Positions 26,258 to 37,685 of a DNA stretch of 64,000 nucleotides are shown here, piece after piece (positions within the stretch are counted from its first letter, which is position 1; each line of letters opens with the position of its first letter). Location: the NCBI RefSeq assembly GCF_004923315.1, contig NZ_CP039647.1, positions 620,001 through 684,000 on the forward strand, in the 5' to 3' direction. Below the pieces are notes generated by a model. That model had not been told where the DNA came from. It did no database searches and worked only from the letters and a program-made list of their open reading frames with translations. A program made the position numbers and the translations under genes. This stretch comes from Azospirillum sp. TSA2s. GTDB lineage: Bacteria > Pseudomonadota > Alphaproteobacteria > Azospirillales > Azospirillaceae.

Positions 26258-29200
26258 TCAATGCGTCCCCGGATTGGCCCGCGCCCTCGTCACCGCGTTC
26301 GCCACGTCGGTCCAGGCCGCCTTGTCGGGTGCGAAGCGGCCGCGCAGATACGCCATCAGATCCGCAATCTGGCGGTCGGACAGGCTGTCGCGGAAGGCCG
26401 GCATATAGCCGAGGTCGCGGGTCGCCGGGTTCTGGATGCCGTGCAGGATGACGCGGGCAAGATTGTCGGGGCTGTCGCTGTGGACGTTGCTGTTCACCGC
26501 CATGGAGGGGCTGACGCCGAACAGCGTCGGCCCTTCGCCGTCGCTGTGGCAGGCTTGGCAGGCGCCGTTGAAGATGCGCTCTCCATTGGCGGAACTGACG
26601 GGGGCGGGGGTGGCTGCAGGCGCTTCCACCGCATCACCGCCCACCTCGCTGCCCAGGGAGGCGAGATAGACCGCCATCGCCCGCACGTCTGTCTCCGGCA
26701 CGGTGGACAGTTCGTGCACCACCGCGGCCATCGGGCCGGCGGCGACGCCATGGCGCTGGGAGAAGCCGGTGCGCAGATAGGTGAACAGGTCGTCCTCCGT
26801 CCAGGGCTTCGGCGCCTTGGACAGGCCGTTCAGGGCCGGTGCCTCCCAGCCATCGACCGTGCCTCCGGCCAGGAACGCGTCGCCCAGCTTCTCCGCCCCC
26901 AGCGCGTTGCGCGGGCTGTGGCAGGCGGCGCAGTGGCCGAGGCCGTTGACCAGATAGTTGCCGCGGTTCCACTCCGCAGTCTTCTGCGGGTCCGGCTTGT
27001 AAGTCTCGCGGTTGAGGAACAGCGTGTTCCACCCCGCCATCATCGGGCGCAGGTTGAAGGGGAAGCGCATGGTGTTAGCCGGCGTCTCGCTGCGCACCGG
27101 CTGCTGCGTCATCATGTAGGCGTAGAGCGCCTGCATGTCGTCGTCGGTCATGTTGCGGAAGGCGGTGTAGGGGAAGGCCGGATAGAGATGCCGGCCGTCG
27201 CGGCTGATCCCCTCGCGCATCGCCCGGTCGAAGGCGGCGAAGGACCAGCGCCCGATCCCGCCGTCCGGGTCCGGCGTGATGTTGGTGCTGTAGACGGTGC
27301 CGAACGGCGTCTCGAACGGCCGACCGCCGGCGTTGGTCGTACCATTCTCCACCGTGTGGCAGACCGCGCAGTCGCCGAGTGCCGCCAATTGCCGCCCGCG
27401 TTCGATGGTGGCGGACGACCACAGCCCGGCAGATGGCGGCGCCACCGGGGCGATCTCGGCGCGGAAGGGCAGGGCGCTGCTCGCCATGCCGATCATCACC
27501 CCGCATAAGCCGGTCAGCGAGGCGCCGAGCCATGCCTTCCAGCCGCGCTTGCGCGGCTTGGCCGCTTCCGGCGGGGAGGGAGGGACCGGCTCGGACGGGC
27601 CGTTCAGCGCCTCCCGCACCCGTTCCGCAGTGATCGGCAACTCGCGGAAGCGGATGCCGGTGGCGTCGAAGATGGCGTTGGCGATGGCCGCCGCGCTGGG
27701 CACGGAGGCGGATTCGCCCGATCCCAGCGGCGGTTCGTTCTCGCGCGGCATCATCAGCACGTCGATGTCCGGCACCTCGGGGAAGGTCATGATCGGATAG
27801 CCGCCCCACTCCTTGGCGGCGACCACCGAGTCTTCGAACTCCACCTGTTCCTTCAGCACGCGGCTGGTCGATTGGATGACGTTGCCGTGGATCTGGTGGC
27901 GCACGCCGTCGGGGTTGATCATCTGCCCGGCGTCATGGCCGACCACCACGCGGGTCACCGCGATCTCGCCGGTCTTGCGGTCCACCGCAACGTCCGCCAC
28001 CCAGGCCGCCCAGGCGGCACCGAAGCCGGGGAACTTGCTGTGGATGTAGCGGGCATAGGCGAAGCCGCGACCGCGCAGCACGTCGCCCTCCGGCGGGGTC
28101 TGCTGCGGGGCGGTGCGCGGTTGCCAGTTGGCGCGGCCGGCGACGGCGCGGATCAGGTCGGCGGCGCGTTCGTCCTCGCGCAGGTGGCGCAGGCGGAACT
28201 CCACCGGATCGACCCCGGCGGCGAAGGCCAGCTCGTCGATGTAACTGTCATGGGCGAAGCTGTTGGGCATCGCCGACACGCCGCGCATCCAGGAGGCGCG
28301 GACGATGGGGGCCATGTCGTTGATGACCACCCGAATGTTCTCGTAATCGTAGGGCGGGATGGAGGTACGGTCGCCCATCTCGAACACCGCCGCCACCGGA
28401 TCGACCCGCCCGGTCAGCAGCAGCGCCAGCGTCGGCGCACCGTTCGACGGGTAGCTGGTGGCGAAGTCGTAGGCGACGATGCCGCCGTCGGCGCTGATGC
28501 CGCCATCGACCTCCATCAGCTGGGCGGTGCCCTTCGGCTCCCACAGATGCTCCTGCTCGCGGGTCAGCTGGACGCGCACCGGCCGGCCGACCGCCTGCGA
28601 CAGCAGCAGCGCATCCGCCGCCACGTCGTCGGCGCAGTTGCGGCCATAGCAGCCGGCAGCCTCCATCCGCACCACGTCGATCCGCTCCTCCGGCCATTCC
28701 AGCAGCCAGGCGAGGTCGGCGCGCAGCAGATGCGGGTTCTGGGTGCCGGACCAGACGGTCGCATGGTCCGCCTTGCAGTCGGCGACGGCGCAGGACGGAC
28801 CGATCGAGCCGTGCATCTGGTAGGGCCAGACATAGGTGCGCGTCATCCGCTGATCGGCGGTGGCAAGCGCGGCATCGACGTCGCCCTTGTCCAGCACTTT
28901 GCGCCGCGTGCTGGGGTTCTCGCGCAGCGCCTGGGCAAGGTTCGACAGGTCGGGCAGCTTGCGGGTCCAGGGCCTCCAGGTGATCTTCAGCTCGCGCGCG
29001 GCCTTGATCGCCTGCTCCTCGCGCTCCGCCACCACGCCGACGAAGTCGCGCAGCACCACCACCCTGACGACGCCGGGGATGTGGGCGATGGAGCCCTCAT
29101 CGACGCTTTCCAGGCTGTTGCCGACGAACTCGCCGCTGTCGATGCCGGCATAGGGCGGGCGGACCACCCGGCCATGCAGCATTCCGGGAAGCCGCAGGTC

Positions 29201-29869
29201 GTGGACATACGAGAATTCGCCGGTCGCCTTGGCCGGGATGTCGACGCGCGGCGCGCCCTTGCCGACCAGCTTGTACTGTTCGCGCGCCTTCAGCGGGGTC
29301 TTGCCGCTGATGCGCAGTTCCACCCGCTCGCCCCGCACCAGTTCGCCGTAGGAGATGCGGCGGTTGCCGTCGCCGGCGATCACCACGCCCTCTTCGACCC
29401 GCAACTCGCCCGCCGGCACGCCGAACAGGGCGGCGGCGCGCTCCAGCAGGAAACGGCGCGCTTCGGCTGCCGCATTGCGCAGAGGCACGGCGGAGATCTG
29501 GATGGTGGCGCTGGCGATGGTGGCGCCCTGGTTCGGCGTCCGGCCGGTGTCGCCCAGCACCATGCGCAGCTGGTCCATGCGCAGGTCCAGCTCCTCCGCG
29601 ACGATCTGGGTCAGCGCCGTCCGGATGCCGGTGCCGAGATCGACATGGCCGTTGAAGGCGAAGACCTGCCCGTCGTCACGCACCGCCAGGAACAGGGCGG
29701 TCTCCGGCGGCTTCGGCGTCGCGGTGCCGCCCTTGGCGACCAAGCCGGCGGGCGGCTGGATCTCGTCAACGATCAGCAGGACGCCGGTCGCCGCCATCAG
29801 CTCCGCACGGGTCGGCGTCGGCTGGGATTGCGTTTCGGGCGTCGGGCCGGGCGTTGGGTTGATCGTCAT
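26258..29869 (-). CDS. nicB: nicotinate dehydrogenase large subunit, molybdopterin plus cytochrome c
   Basis: 1203 residues from ATG 29869 (GGAG nine bases upstream). Residues 1 to about 765 form an isoquinoline/aldehyde oxidoreductase-type molybdopterin-cytosine-dinucleotide subunit (FNGHVDLGTGIRTALTQI, YAGIDSGEFVGNSLES, PLGSGESASVPSAAAIANAI). A membrane helix at about 780-802 is followed by three CxxCH haem motifs (CAVCH near 834, CAACH near 980, CQACH near 1103). This layout and length match NicB of Pseudomonas putida, which with NicA hydroxylates nicotinate to 6-hydroxynicotinate and passes electrons to the respiratory chain. Its 5' end overlaps nicA by 104 bases. Confidence 0.93.
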   Translation of the reverse strand: MTINPTPGPTPETQSQPTPTRAELMAATGVLLIVDEIQPPAGLVAKGGTATPKPPETALFLAVRDDGQVFAFNGHVDLGTGIRTALTQIVAEELDLRMDQLRMVLGDTGRTPNQGATIASATIQISAVPLRNAAAEARRFLLERAAALFGVPAGELRVEEGVVIAGDGNRRISYGELVRGERVELRISGKTPLKAREQYKLVGKGAPRVDIPAKATGEFSYVHDLRLPGMLHGRVVRPPYAGIDSGEFVGNSLESVDEGSIAHIPGVVRVVVLRDFVGVVAEREEQAIKAARELKITWRPWTRKLPDLSNLAQALRENPSTRRKVLDKGDVDAALATADQRMTRTYVWPYQMHGSIGPSCAVADCKADHATVWSGTQNPHLLRADLAWLLEWPEERIDVVRMEAAGCYGRNCADDVAADALLLSQAVGRPVRVQLTREQEHLWEPKGTAQLMEVDGGISADGGIVAYDFATSYPSNGAPTLALLLTGRVDPVAAVFEMGDRTSIPPYDYENIRVVINDMAPIVRASWMRGVSAMPNSFAHDSYIDELAFAAGVDPVEFRLRHLREDERAADLIRAVAGRANWQPRTAPQQTPPEGDVLRGRGFAYARYIHSKFPGFGAAWAAWVADVAVDRKTGEIAVTRVVVGHDAGQMINPDGVRHQIHGNVIQSTSRVLKEQVEFEDSVVAAKEWGGYPIMTFPEVPDIDVLMMPRENEPPLGSGESASVPSAAAIANAIFDATGIRFRELPITAERVREALNGPSEPVPPSPPEAAKPRKRGWKAWLGASLTGLCGVMIGMASSALPFRAEIAPVAPPSAGLWSSATIERGRQLAALGDCAVCHTVENGTTNAGGRPFETPFGTVYSTNITPDPDGGIGRWSFAAFDRAMREGISRDGRHLYPAFPYTAFRNMTDDDMQALYAYMMTQQPVRSETPANTMRFPFNLRPMMAGWNTLFLNRETYKPDPQKTAEWNRGNYLVNGLGHCAACHSPRNALGAEKLGDAFLAGGTVDGWEAPALNGLSKAPKPWTEDDLFTYLRTGFSQRHGVAAGPMAAVVHELSTVPETDVRAMAVYLASLGSEVGGDAVEAPAATPAPVSSANGERIFNGACQACHSDGEGPTLFGVSPSMAVNSNVHSDSPDNLARVILHGIQNPATRDLGYMPAFRDSLSDRQIADLMAYLRGRFAPDKAAWTDVANAVTRARANPGTH

Positions 29870-30350
29870 GATGTGCTCCGGGGGAGGAGAGAAGCCGCGC
29901 GGCCCGCATGACGGCGCGCAGGATTTCGACATGGGTGCCGCAGCGGCACAGATTGCCGGACAGGGCGCGGCGCACCTCGTCCATGGTTGGGGTCGGATTG
30001 CGGTCGAGCAGCGCCTTGGCGGTCATGATCATGCCGTTCATGCAATAGCCGCACTGGGCGGCCTGCTCGTCGATGAAGGCCTGCTGGACCGGGTGCGGGG
30101 CGGCACTGCTGCCCAGCCCTTCCAGAGTCACCACCTCGCGCCCCTCCACCCCCGCCAGCGGGATGACGCAGGACCGCGCGGCCACGCCGTCGAAGATGAC
30201 GGTGCAGGCCCCGCATTCGCCGAGCCCGCAGCCGTACTTCGGCCCGTTCAGGGCCAGATCGTTGCGAAGGATGTAGAGCAGCGGCGTGTCGGCCATCGCC
30301 GTCACCGAGACGGCGCGGCCATTCACCCGCAGCGCGATGGTCTTTTCCAT
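29766..30350 (-). CDS. nicA: nicotinate dehydrogenase small subunit, 2Fe-2S
   Basis: 194 residues. Plant-type 2Fe-2S ligands Cys41, Cys46, Cys49 and Cys61 (CGLGECGACT) and a second cluster with Cys100, Cys103, Cys135 and Cys137 (CGYCMNG ... GNLCRCG) are complete. The domain proper ends near residue 158, as in P. putida NicA (about 157 residues). The remaining 35 or so residues are read from sequence that also encodes the start of NicB in another frame, giving an unusually long overlap and a low-complexity tail. First gene of nicAB, transcribed away from nicR. Confidence 0.92.
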   Translation of the reverse strand: MEKTIALRVNGRAVSVTAMADTPLLYILRNDLALNGPKYGCGLGECGACTVIFDGVAARSCVIPLAGVEGREVVTLEGLGSSAAPHPVQQAFIDEQAAQCGYCMNGMIMTAKALLDRNPTPTMDEVRRALSGNLCRCGTHVEILRAVMRAARLLSSPGAHHDDQPNARPDARNAIPADADPCGADGGDRRPADR

Positions 30351-30430
30351 AAAGCGTCCGTCCGGTGCGATAGGTCCCGCATCCCCGCGAGCCTCCGCGG
30401 GAGTCTTGTCTGGAAGGCGTCGGCGGGAGG

Positions 30431-30913
30431 TTACTCCTCCCCGTCCTGCGCGATCATCTTCTGCAGGACATGGGTGACGGCCAGCCGTTCCGCCGGGTTC
30501 AGCTGTCCCATGGTCAACTCGCTGATCCGCTTGGCGCAGGGCACCATGTCCTCCAGCAGTTGCCGCCCCTCGTCGGTGAGGCAGTTGATGACCTTGCGGC
30601 GGTCCTGCGCGTCGGAGGTCTGGCGGATCAGCCCGCGCGCCTTCAGCCGGTCGACGATGCCGCGGATCGTCGCCTGGTCGATGGCGGTGGACTTCACCAA
30701 CTCGATCAGCGAACTCGGCCCGTTGTCGCGAATGGCGCAGAGCGTGACGAACTGCACCGAGGTCAGCTGCGGGTCGCAGGCGTTGCGCTGGAAGATGGCG
30801 AGGTGCCGCTGATAGGCCCGCCGCAGCAGATGGCCGATCTGGTCGGAGAAGACGTAATCGGCTTCTCCGGGGCCAGCGTCGGCGCCGTCTTCAGGCAACA
30901 GGTCTTGGGTCAT
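30431..30913 (-). CDS. nicR: MarR-family regulator of nicotinate genes
   Basis: 160 residues from ATG 30913 (ATG 30925 is in frame; neither has a strong ribosome site). The MarR fold is clear: a dimerisation helix with IGHLLRRAYQRH, the winged HTH with TSVQFVTLCAIRDNGPSSLI and IDQATIRGIVDRLKARGLI, and the wing DAQDRRKVINCLT. In P. putida NicR represses the nicCDEFT and nicX promoters until 6-hydroxynicotinate is present. Here it lies between nicA and nicX, supporting the same role. Confidence 0.85.
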   Translation of the reverse strand: MTQDLLPEDGADAGPGEADYVFSDQIGHLLRRAYQRHLAIFQRNACDPQLTSVQFVTLCAIRDNGPSSLIELVKSTAIDQATIRGIVDRLKARGLIRQTSDAQDRRKVINCLTDEGRQLLEDMVPCAKRISELTMGQLNPAERLAVTHVLQKMIAQDGEE

Positions 30914-31007
30914 CGGGGTCAACATGCGGTGGACCGGTGGGTAGCGGACGATAGCAGCGGCGGCGGGGGCAGGGAAGGGTGGCGGGCTTCCGCCCTCATG
31001 CCGCACG

Positions 31008-32057
31008 TCATGCCCTCGAGGCTTCCGGCGCCACCACGTCGCCGGCCAGCACCACCGGCTCGCCGTCCAGCAGGATGTCGCAGCCGCGCAAGGGGATGTC
31101 CATGTGGCAGGGGGTCTTGCGGCTGCCGCCGACCTCGGTGTTCGGGCCGGTGGAGAACAGGAAGTTTCCGTAGAAGGCGCGCGCGTCCATGCACATGCCG
31201 TCATTCTTGTCGTGCAGCCCCATCGCCGTCCATTGCGCCCGCGGCTGCAGGCCCCAGCCGATGTGGGAGATGCCGTAGACCTCCGGATCCTTGAAATAGG
31301 CCATGTAGTCGCGCAGGTATTCCGCCTCGAACCCACCATGGATGCGGCGGATGAAGCCCTCCTCGATCTCCAGCGTCACCTTCTCCCGCACATAGGTCTT
31401 GAAGGGCAGCAGGATGTCGCCGACGTCGAGAACCAGCGTGCCTTCGGCACTGCCCTCGTCCGGCCAGGAGAACAGGAAGCCGCTCGGCCAGTGGTCCCAG
31501 CGGCCCGGCTCGTCGGCGAATCCGTACTCCGTCACCGTCGGATACTGGCCGAGCGTCGCGCGGAAATCGCTGCCGGCCTTGGAGGTCACGGTTATGGAGC
31601 GGGCGCGCTTGAGCCGCTCCGCCGCGGCGTTGACGCGGATCTTGTCCTCTTCGGTCGGCAGGATGCGGGCCAGCACCTCCGGCGGCTCGACCGCCAGCAG
31701 GATGCGGGTGCCGGTCTTCAGGATCTGCTCCTGTTCCGGCGAATGCAGCAGCATCATGGTGTCGACGATCAGGTCGGCCGCCTCCAGCGCACGCTGGGCG
31801 GCGAGGTTGCCGGTCAGGGGCGTGTCGCCGCAATAGGCGGTCATGTCCATGCCCATGGCGCGCGGGTGGTTGAAGGCCGGCAGTTCGACCCCGTAGACGT
31901 TCGCGCCCAGGCGCTGTGCCGCGTCCATCGCGGCGCGCACGATGCGCGGGTTGGAATAGTCGCTTTTCAGCACAGCGACGCTCTGGGTCTTGTCCACCTT
32001 GGACAGGGTCAGAACCCGTTCGAACATCTGCGTCAGTTCGCGATCACTCACCGGCAT
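31008..32057 (-). CDS. nicX: 2,5-dihydroxypyridine 5,6-dioxygenase
   Basis: 349 residues from ATG 32057, with GGGAGAG upstream. The iron ligands known for P. putida NicX, His265, His318 and Asp320, fall at exactly the same numbers here (His265 in GISHIGWG, His318 and Asp320 in CHMDIP). The enzyme is an extradiol-type Fe(II) dioxygenase that opens 2,5-dihydroxypyridine to N-formylmaleamate. Transcribed divergently from nicC across a 468-base regulatory region. Confidence 0.95.
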   Translation of the reverse strand: MPVSDRELTQMFERVLTLSKVDKTQSVAVLKSDYSNPRIVRAAMDAAQRLGANVYGVELPAFNHPRAMGMDMTAYCGDTPLTGNLAAQRALEAADLIVDTMMLLHSPEQEQILKTGTRILLAVEPPEVLARILPTEEDKIRVNAAAERLKRARSITVTSKAGSDFRATLGQYPTVTEYGFADEPGRWDHWPSGFLFSWPDEGSAEGTLVLDVGDILLPFKTYVREKVTLEIEEGFIRRIHGGFEAEYLRDYMAYFKDPEVYGISHIGWGLQPRAQWTAMGLHDKNDGMCMDARAFYGNFLFSTGPNTEVGGSRKTPCHMDIPLRGCDILLDGEPVVLAGDVVAPEASRA

Positions 32058-34498
<2,441 letters not shown>

Positions 34499-34516
34499 CA
34501 CACAGGAACCAATCCC

Positions 34517-35269
34517 ATGTCTTCGCTGTACCGCATCGGCCAGATCGTCCCCAGCTCCAACGTCACCATGGAAACGGAAATCCCGGCCATGCTGACCGCG
34601 CGTCAGGCGATCCGCCCCGAACGCTTCACCTTCCATTCCGCCCGCATGCGGATGAAGACGGTCAAGAAGGAAGAGCTGGCGGCGATGGACGCCGAGTCCG
34701 ACCGCTGCGCCGTCGAGTTGTCGGACGCCCGCGTCGATGTGCTGGGCTATGCCTGCCTCGTCGCCATCATGTCGATGGGCCTGGGCTATCATCGCGATTC
34801 CGAGGCGCGGCTTGCCCGCAAGACGCTGGAGAACGACGCGCCGGCCCCGGTGGTCACCAGCGCCGGCGCCCTGGTCGACGGGCTGAAGGTGATGGGCGCC
34901 AAGCGCATCGCCATCGTCGCCCCCTACATGCGCCCGCTGACCGAGCTGGTGGTGGATTACATCCGCGCCGAAGGCTTCGAGGTGCAGGACTGGCGCGCGC
35001 TGGAGATCCCCGACAATCTCGACGTCGCCCGCCACGACCCCAACAACCTGCCGGACATCGTGCGCGGCATGAACCTGGACGGGGTGGACGTGGTCGTCCT
35101 GTCCGCCTGCGTGCAGATGCCGTCGCTGCCGGTGGTGCCGCGGGTGGAGGCGGAAACCGGCAAGCCGGTGCTGACCGCCGCCATCGCCACGACCTACGCC
35201 ATGCTGAAGGCGCTGAAGCTGGAGCCGGTCGTGCCCGGCGCCGGCGCCCTGCTGTCCGGCGCCTACTGA
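34517..35269 (+). CDS. nicE: maleate cis-trans isomerase
   Basis: 250 residues of the Asp/Glu racemase-like superfamily, the usual length for maleate isomerase. The two catalytic cysteines are present: Cys80 in LGYACLVAIMS and Cys198 in VVLSACVQMPS. It converts maleate to fumarate, the last pathway step before the TCA cycle. It lies 18 bases after nicD. Confidence 0.93.
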   Translation: MSSLYRIGQIVPSSNVTMETEIPAMLTARQAIRPERFTFHSARMRMKTVKKEELAAMDAESDRCAVELSDARVDVLGYACLVAIMSMGLGYHRDSEARLARKTLENDAPAPVVTSAGALVDGLKVMGAKRIAIVAPYMRPLTELVVDYIRAEGFEVQDWRALEIPDNLDVARHDPNNLPDIVRGMNLDGVDVVVLSACVQMPSLPVVPRVEAETGKPVLTAAIATTYAMLKALKLEPVVPGAGALLSGAY

Positions 35270-35280
35270 GGAGCGACCAC

Positions 35281-35913
35281 ATGACCGACGGGCAGAGCGC
35301 ATCCGACAATTACAAGGGCGTCTGGGGCAACCGGATCGGCTTCGGCGAGCGGCCGGCCCTGCTTGTGATCGACTTCATGCAGGGCTACACCACCGAAGGC
35401 GCGCCGCTCTACGCCCCCGGCGTGGTGAGCGCTGTGGCGGAGACGGTGGAATTGCTGGACGCCGCCCGCCGCCATGGCGTGCCGGTCGTCCACACCAACA
35501 TCCGCTACCATCCCGGCCATTTCGCCGATGGCGGCATGTGGGTGCGCAAGGCCCCGGTGATGAAGGACATGGTGGAGGGCAACCCGCTCGCCGCCTTCTG
35601 CCCGGAGGTTACGCCGCGACCCGACGAGGTGGTGATCTCCAAGCAGTATGCCAGCGCCTTCTTCGGCACCAGCCTCGCCCCGATGCTGCATGCGATGGGC
35701 GTCGACACGGTGGTGCTGACCGGCTGCTCGACCAGCGGCTGCATCCGCGCGACGGCCGTCGACGCGGTCCAACACGGCTTTCGCACCATCGTCGTGCGCG
35801 AGTGCGTCGGCGACCGCCACGATGGCCCGCACGAGGCCAACCTGTTCGACATCGACAGCAAATACGGCGATGTGGTGAACAAGCAGGAGGTGCTCGACCG
35901 GTTCGGCCGGTGA
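35281..35913 (+). CDS. nicF: maleamate amidohydrolase
   Basis: 210 residues of the isochorismatase-like cysteine hydrolases. The Asp-Lys-Cys triad is visible: Asp31 (LLVIDFMQGY), Lys121 (VISKQYASAFF) and Cys154 (TGCSTSGCIRAT). It hydrolyses maleamate to maleate and ammonia. GAGGAG precedes ATG 35281, 11 bases after nicE. Confidence 0.93.
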   Translation: MTDGQSASDNYKGVWGNRIGFGERPALLVIDFMQGYTTEGAPLYAPGVVSAVAETVELLDAARRHGVPVVHTNIRYHPGHFADGGMWVRKAPVMKDMVEGNPLAAFCPEVTPRPDEVVISKQYASAFFGTSLAPMLHAMGVDTVVLTGCSTSGCIRATAVDAVQHGFRTIVVRECVGDRHDGPHEANLFDIDSKYGDVVNKQEVLDRFGR

Positions 35914-35924
35914 GGGTGCGGGGA

Positions 35925-36067
35925 CATCCCCTCTCCCCCCAGGGAGAGGGTTAGGGTGAGGGGGGCGCGCGGCGAGGATCCTCAAGAGTCGCGCACCTCC
36001 GTGCCATAGAGGATCCACGCAATGCATCCCCCTCACCCCGACCCTCTCCCCGGGGGGAGAGGGGGAT
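35925..36067. repeat. REP-like long inverted repeat between nicF and nicT
   Basis: Two arms of about 42 bases, 35925-35966 and 36025-36067, are near-perfect reverse complements (CATCCCcCTCTCCCCCC...GTGAGGGGG type), separated by about 58 bases. The C- and G-rich CTCTCCCC / GGGGAGAGGG sequence is of the dispersed intergenic repeat type common in large high-GC proteobacterial genomes. As RNA it would fold into a long hairpin between nicF and nicT. Confidence 0.75.
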
Positions 36068-36192
36068 GAGCAGTTCAGGACCAATAAAAAGAAAACCGGG
36101 ACCGACACCCGGCGCCGCACCCGAGACAGGCGGCGCCGGCATGCAAAAACAGGACGGGTTCACAACGCGATCAGCGTAAGGAGACAGACAGC

Positions 36193-37530
36193 ATGTCTTA
36201 TGCCCAGACGACAACAGCGAATGCCGCACCCAATGCAGCTTTGGGCGCGGCGCAGTCCGTCGATGCGGATGAGCTCTACAAGAAGATCACCTGGCGACTC
36301 ATTCCCTTCCTCTGCTTCTGCTATCTGGCGGCCTATCTCGATCGCATCAACATCGGCTTCGCCAAGCTGCAGATGATGGGCGACCTCCAGTTCAGCGAGG
36401 CGGCCTATGGTCTGGGCGCCGGTCTGTTCTTCGTCGGCTACATCCTGTTCGAGGTGCCGAGCAACCTCGTGCTGACCAAGGTCGGCGCGCGGCTGTGGAT
36501 CGCCCGCATCATGATCACCTGGGGCCTGTTGTCGGCCGCCACCATGCTGGTCTCCACCCCGACGCAGTTCTACATCGTCCGCTTCCTGCTGGGCGCGGCC
36601 GAGGCCGGCTTCCTGCCGGGCGTGCTCTATTACCTGACGCTGTGGTTCCCGACCTATCGCCGCGGCCGTATCATGGCGCTGTTCGTCATCGGCCTGCCGC
36701 TGTCCAGCGTGATCGGCGGCCCGCTGTCGGGCTGGATCATGAGCCATTTCGACCATGTCCAGGGCCTGCGCGGCTGGCAGTGGCTGTTCCTGCTGGAATC
36801 GATCCCCAGCGTGCTTCTCGGCTTCCTGACCTTCGTGGCGCTGCCCAACTCCTTCCGCGATGCCAAGTGGCTGTCGGGCGATGAGAAGGCCCGGATTGCC
36901 GCCGACCTGCATGGCGACGATTCGGAAGCCAAGCATGCCGGCCACAGCTTTAAGGAAGGACTGCTGAACCTGAAGGTTTGGATGCTGGGCGGCATCGATT
37001 TCGCCATCCTGCTGACCGCCTACGCCATCGGCTTCTGGCTGCCCACCTTCATCCGCAAGACCGGCGTGGTCGACCCGTTCCACATCGGCCTCTTGACGAT
37101 GATCCCCAACATCCTGGCCGTGATCGGCATCCTGCTGATCGGCGCCAGTTCCGACCGGATGCGCGAGCGGCGCTGGCACATCATCGTCCCCTTCCTGGCC
37201 GCCTCGGCCGCCATGGCGGCCAGCACCTTCTTCGCCGAGAACCTCGTCGCCACCGTGGCGCTGTTCACCATCGCGTCGGTCGGCGTGCTGGGTCCGCTTC
37301 CGGCCTATTTCAGCCTGCCGGCCACCTTCCTGAAGGGCACGGCGGCGGCCACCGGCTTCGCCATGGCGATCTCGCTCGCCAGCATCGCCGGGCTGGTCAG
37401 CAACTCGCTGATCGGCATCGTCATCGACCTGACCGGAAGCAGCAACGCCGCCCTGTGGTTCTTCTCCGGCTGCTTGTTGATCGGCGCTCTGCTGGTCTAC
37501 GCCCTGCCGCCGAAAGTGGTGAACCGCTGA
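36193..37530 (+). CDS. nicT: MFS transporter, nicotinate uptake
   Basis: 445 residues with 12 predicted membrane helices in the arrangement of the anion:cation symporter family. Helix 1 reads LIPFLCFCYLAAYLDRINIG, typical of this family, followed by AKLQMMGDLQFSEAAYG; the central loop is charged (SGDEKARIAADLHGDDSE). Length and position after nicCDEF match P. putida NicT, proposed to import a nicotinate-pathway compound. AAGGAGA lies upstream of ATG 36193. A long inverted repeat separates it from nicF. Confidence 0.88.
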   Translation: MSYAQTTTANAAPNAALGAAQSVDADELYKKITWRLIPFLCFCYLAAYLDRINIGFAKLQMMGDLQFSEAAYGLGAGLFFVGYILFEVPSNLVLTKVGARLWIARIMITWGLLSAATMLVSTPTQFYIVRFLLGAAEAGFLPGVLYYLTLWFPTYRRGRIMALFVIGLPLSSVIGGPLSGWIMSHFDHVQGLRGWQWLFLLESIPSVLLGFLTFVALPNSFRDAKWLSGDEKARIAADLHGDDSEAKHAGHSFKEGLLNLKVWMLGGIDFAILLTAYAIGFWLPTFIRKTGVVDPFHIGLLTMIPNILAVIGILLIGASSDRMRERRWHIIVPFLAASAAMAASTFFAENLVATVALFTIASVGVLGPLPAYFSLPATFLKGTAAATGFAMAISLASIAGLVSNSLIGIVIDLTGSSNAALWFFSGCLLIGALLVYALPPKVVNR

Positions 37531-37685
37531 CCAAATGGTGTAGCGCGTAAACCATATGTGAAAGTCTGAATGGAATAATCTTGCAGTCGGCCCGGCCGGC
37601 GTCTCACCAGCGGGTGGGGCGCCGGCTCGGCCGTTCCGACAAGGCCTATCCAGCAAGACGCCAGACGCCGAGGGACGAGAGAGAC

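Noticed and set aside
27872..29911. A 679-codon open frame on the plus strand opposite nicB
   Set aside because: It is antisense to a well-supported gene, rich in His/Asp/Arg/Gly, and shows no domain motifs; a by-product of high-GC codon use.
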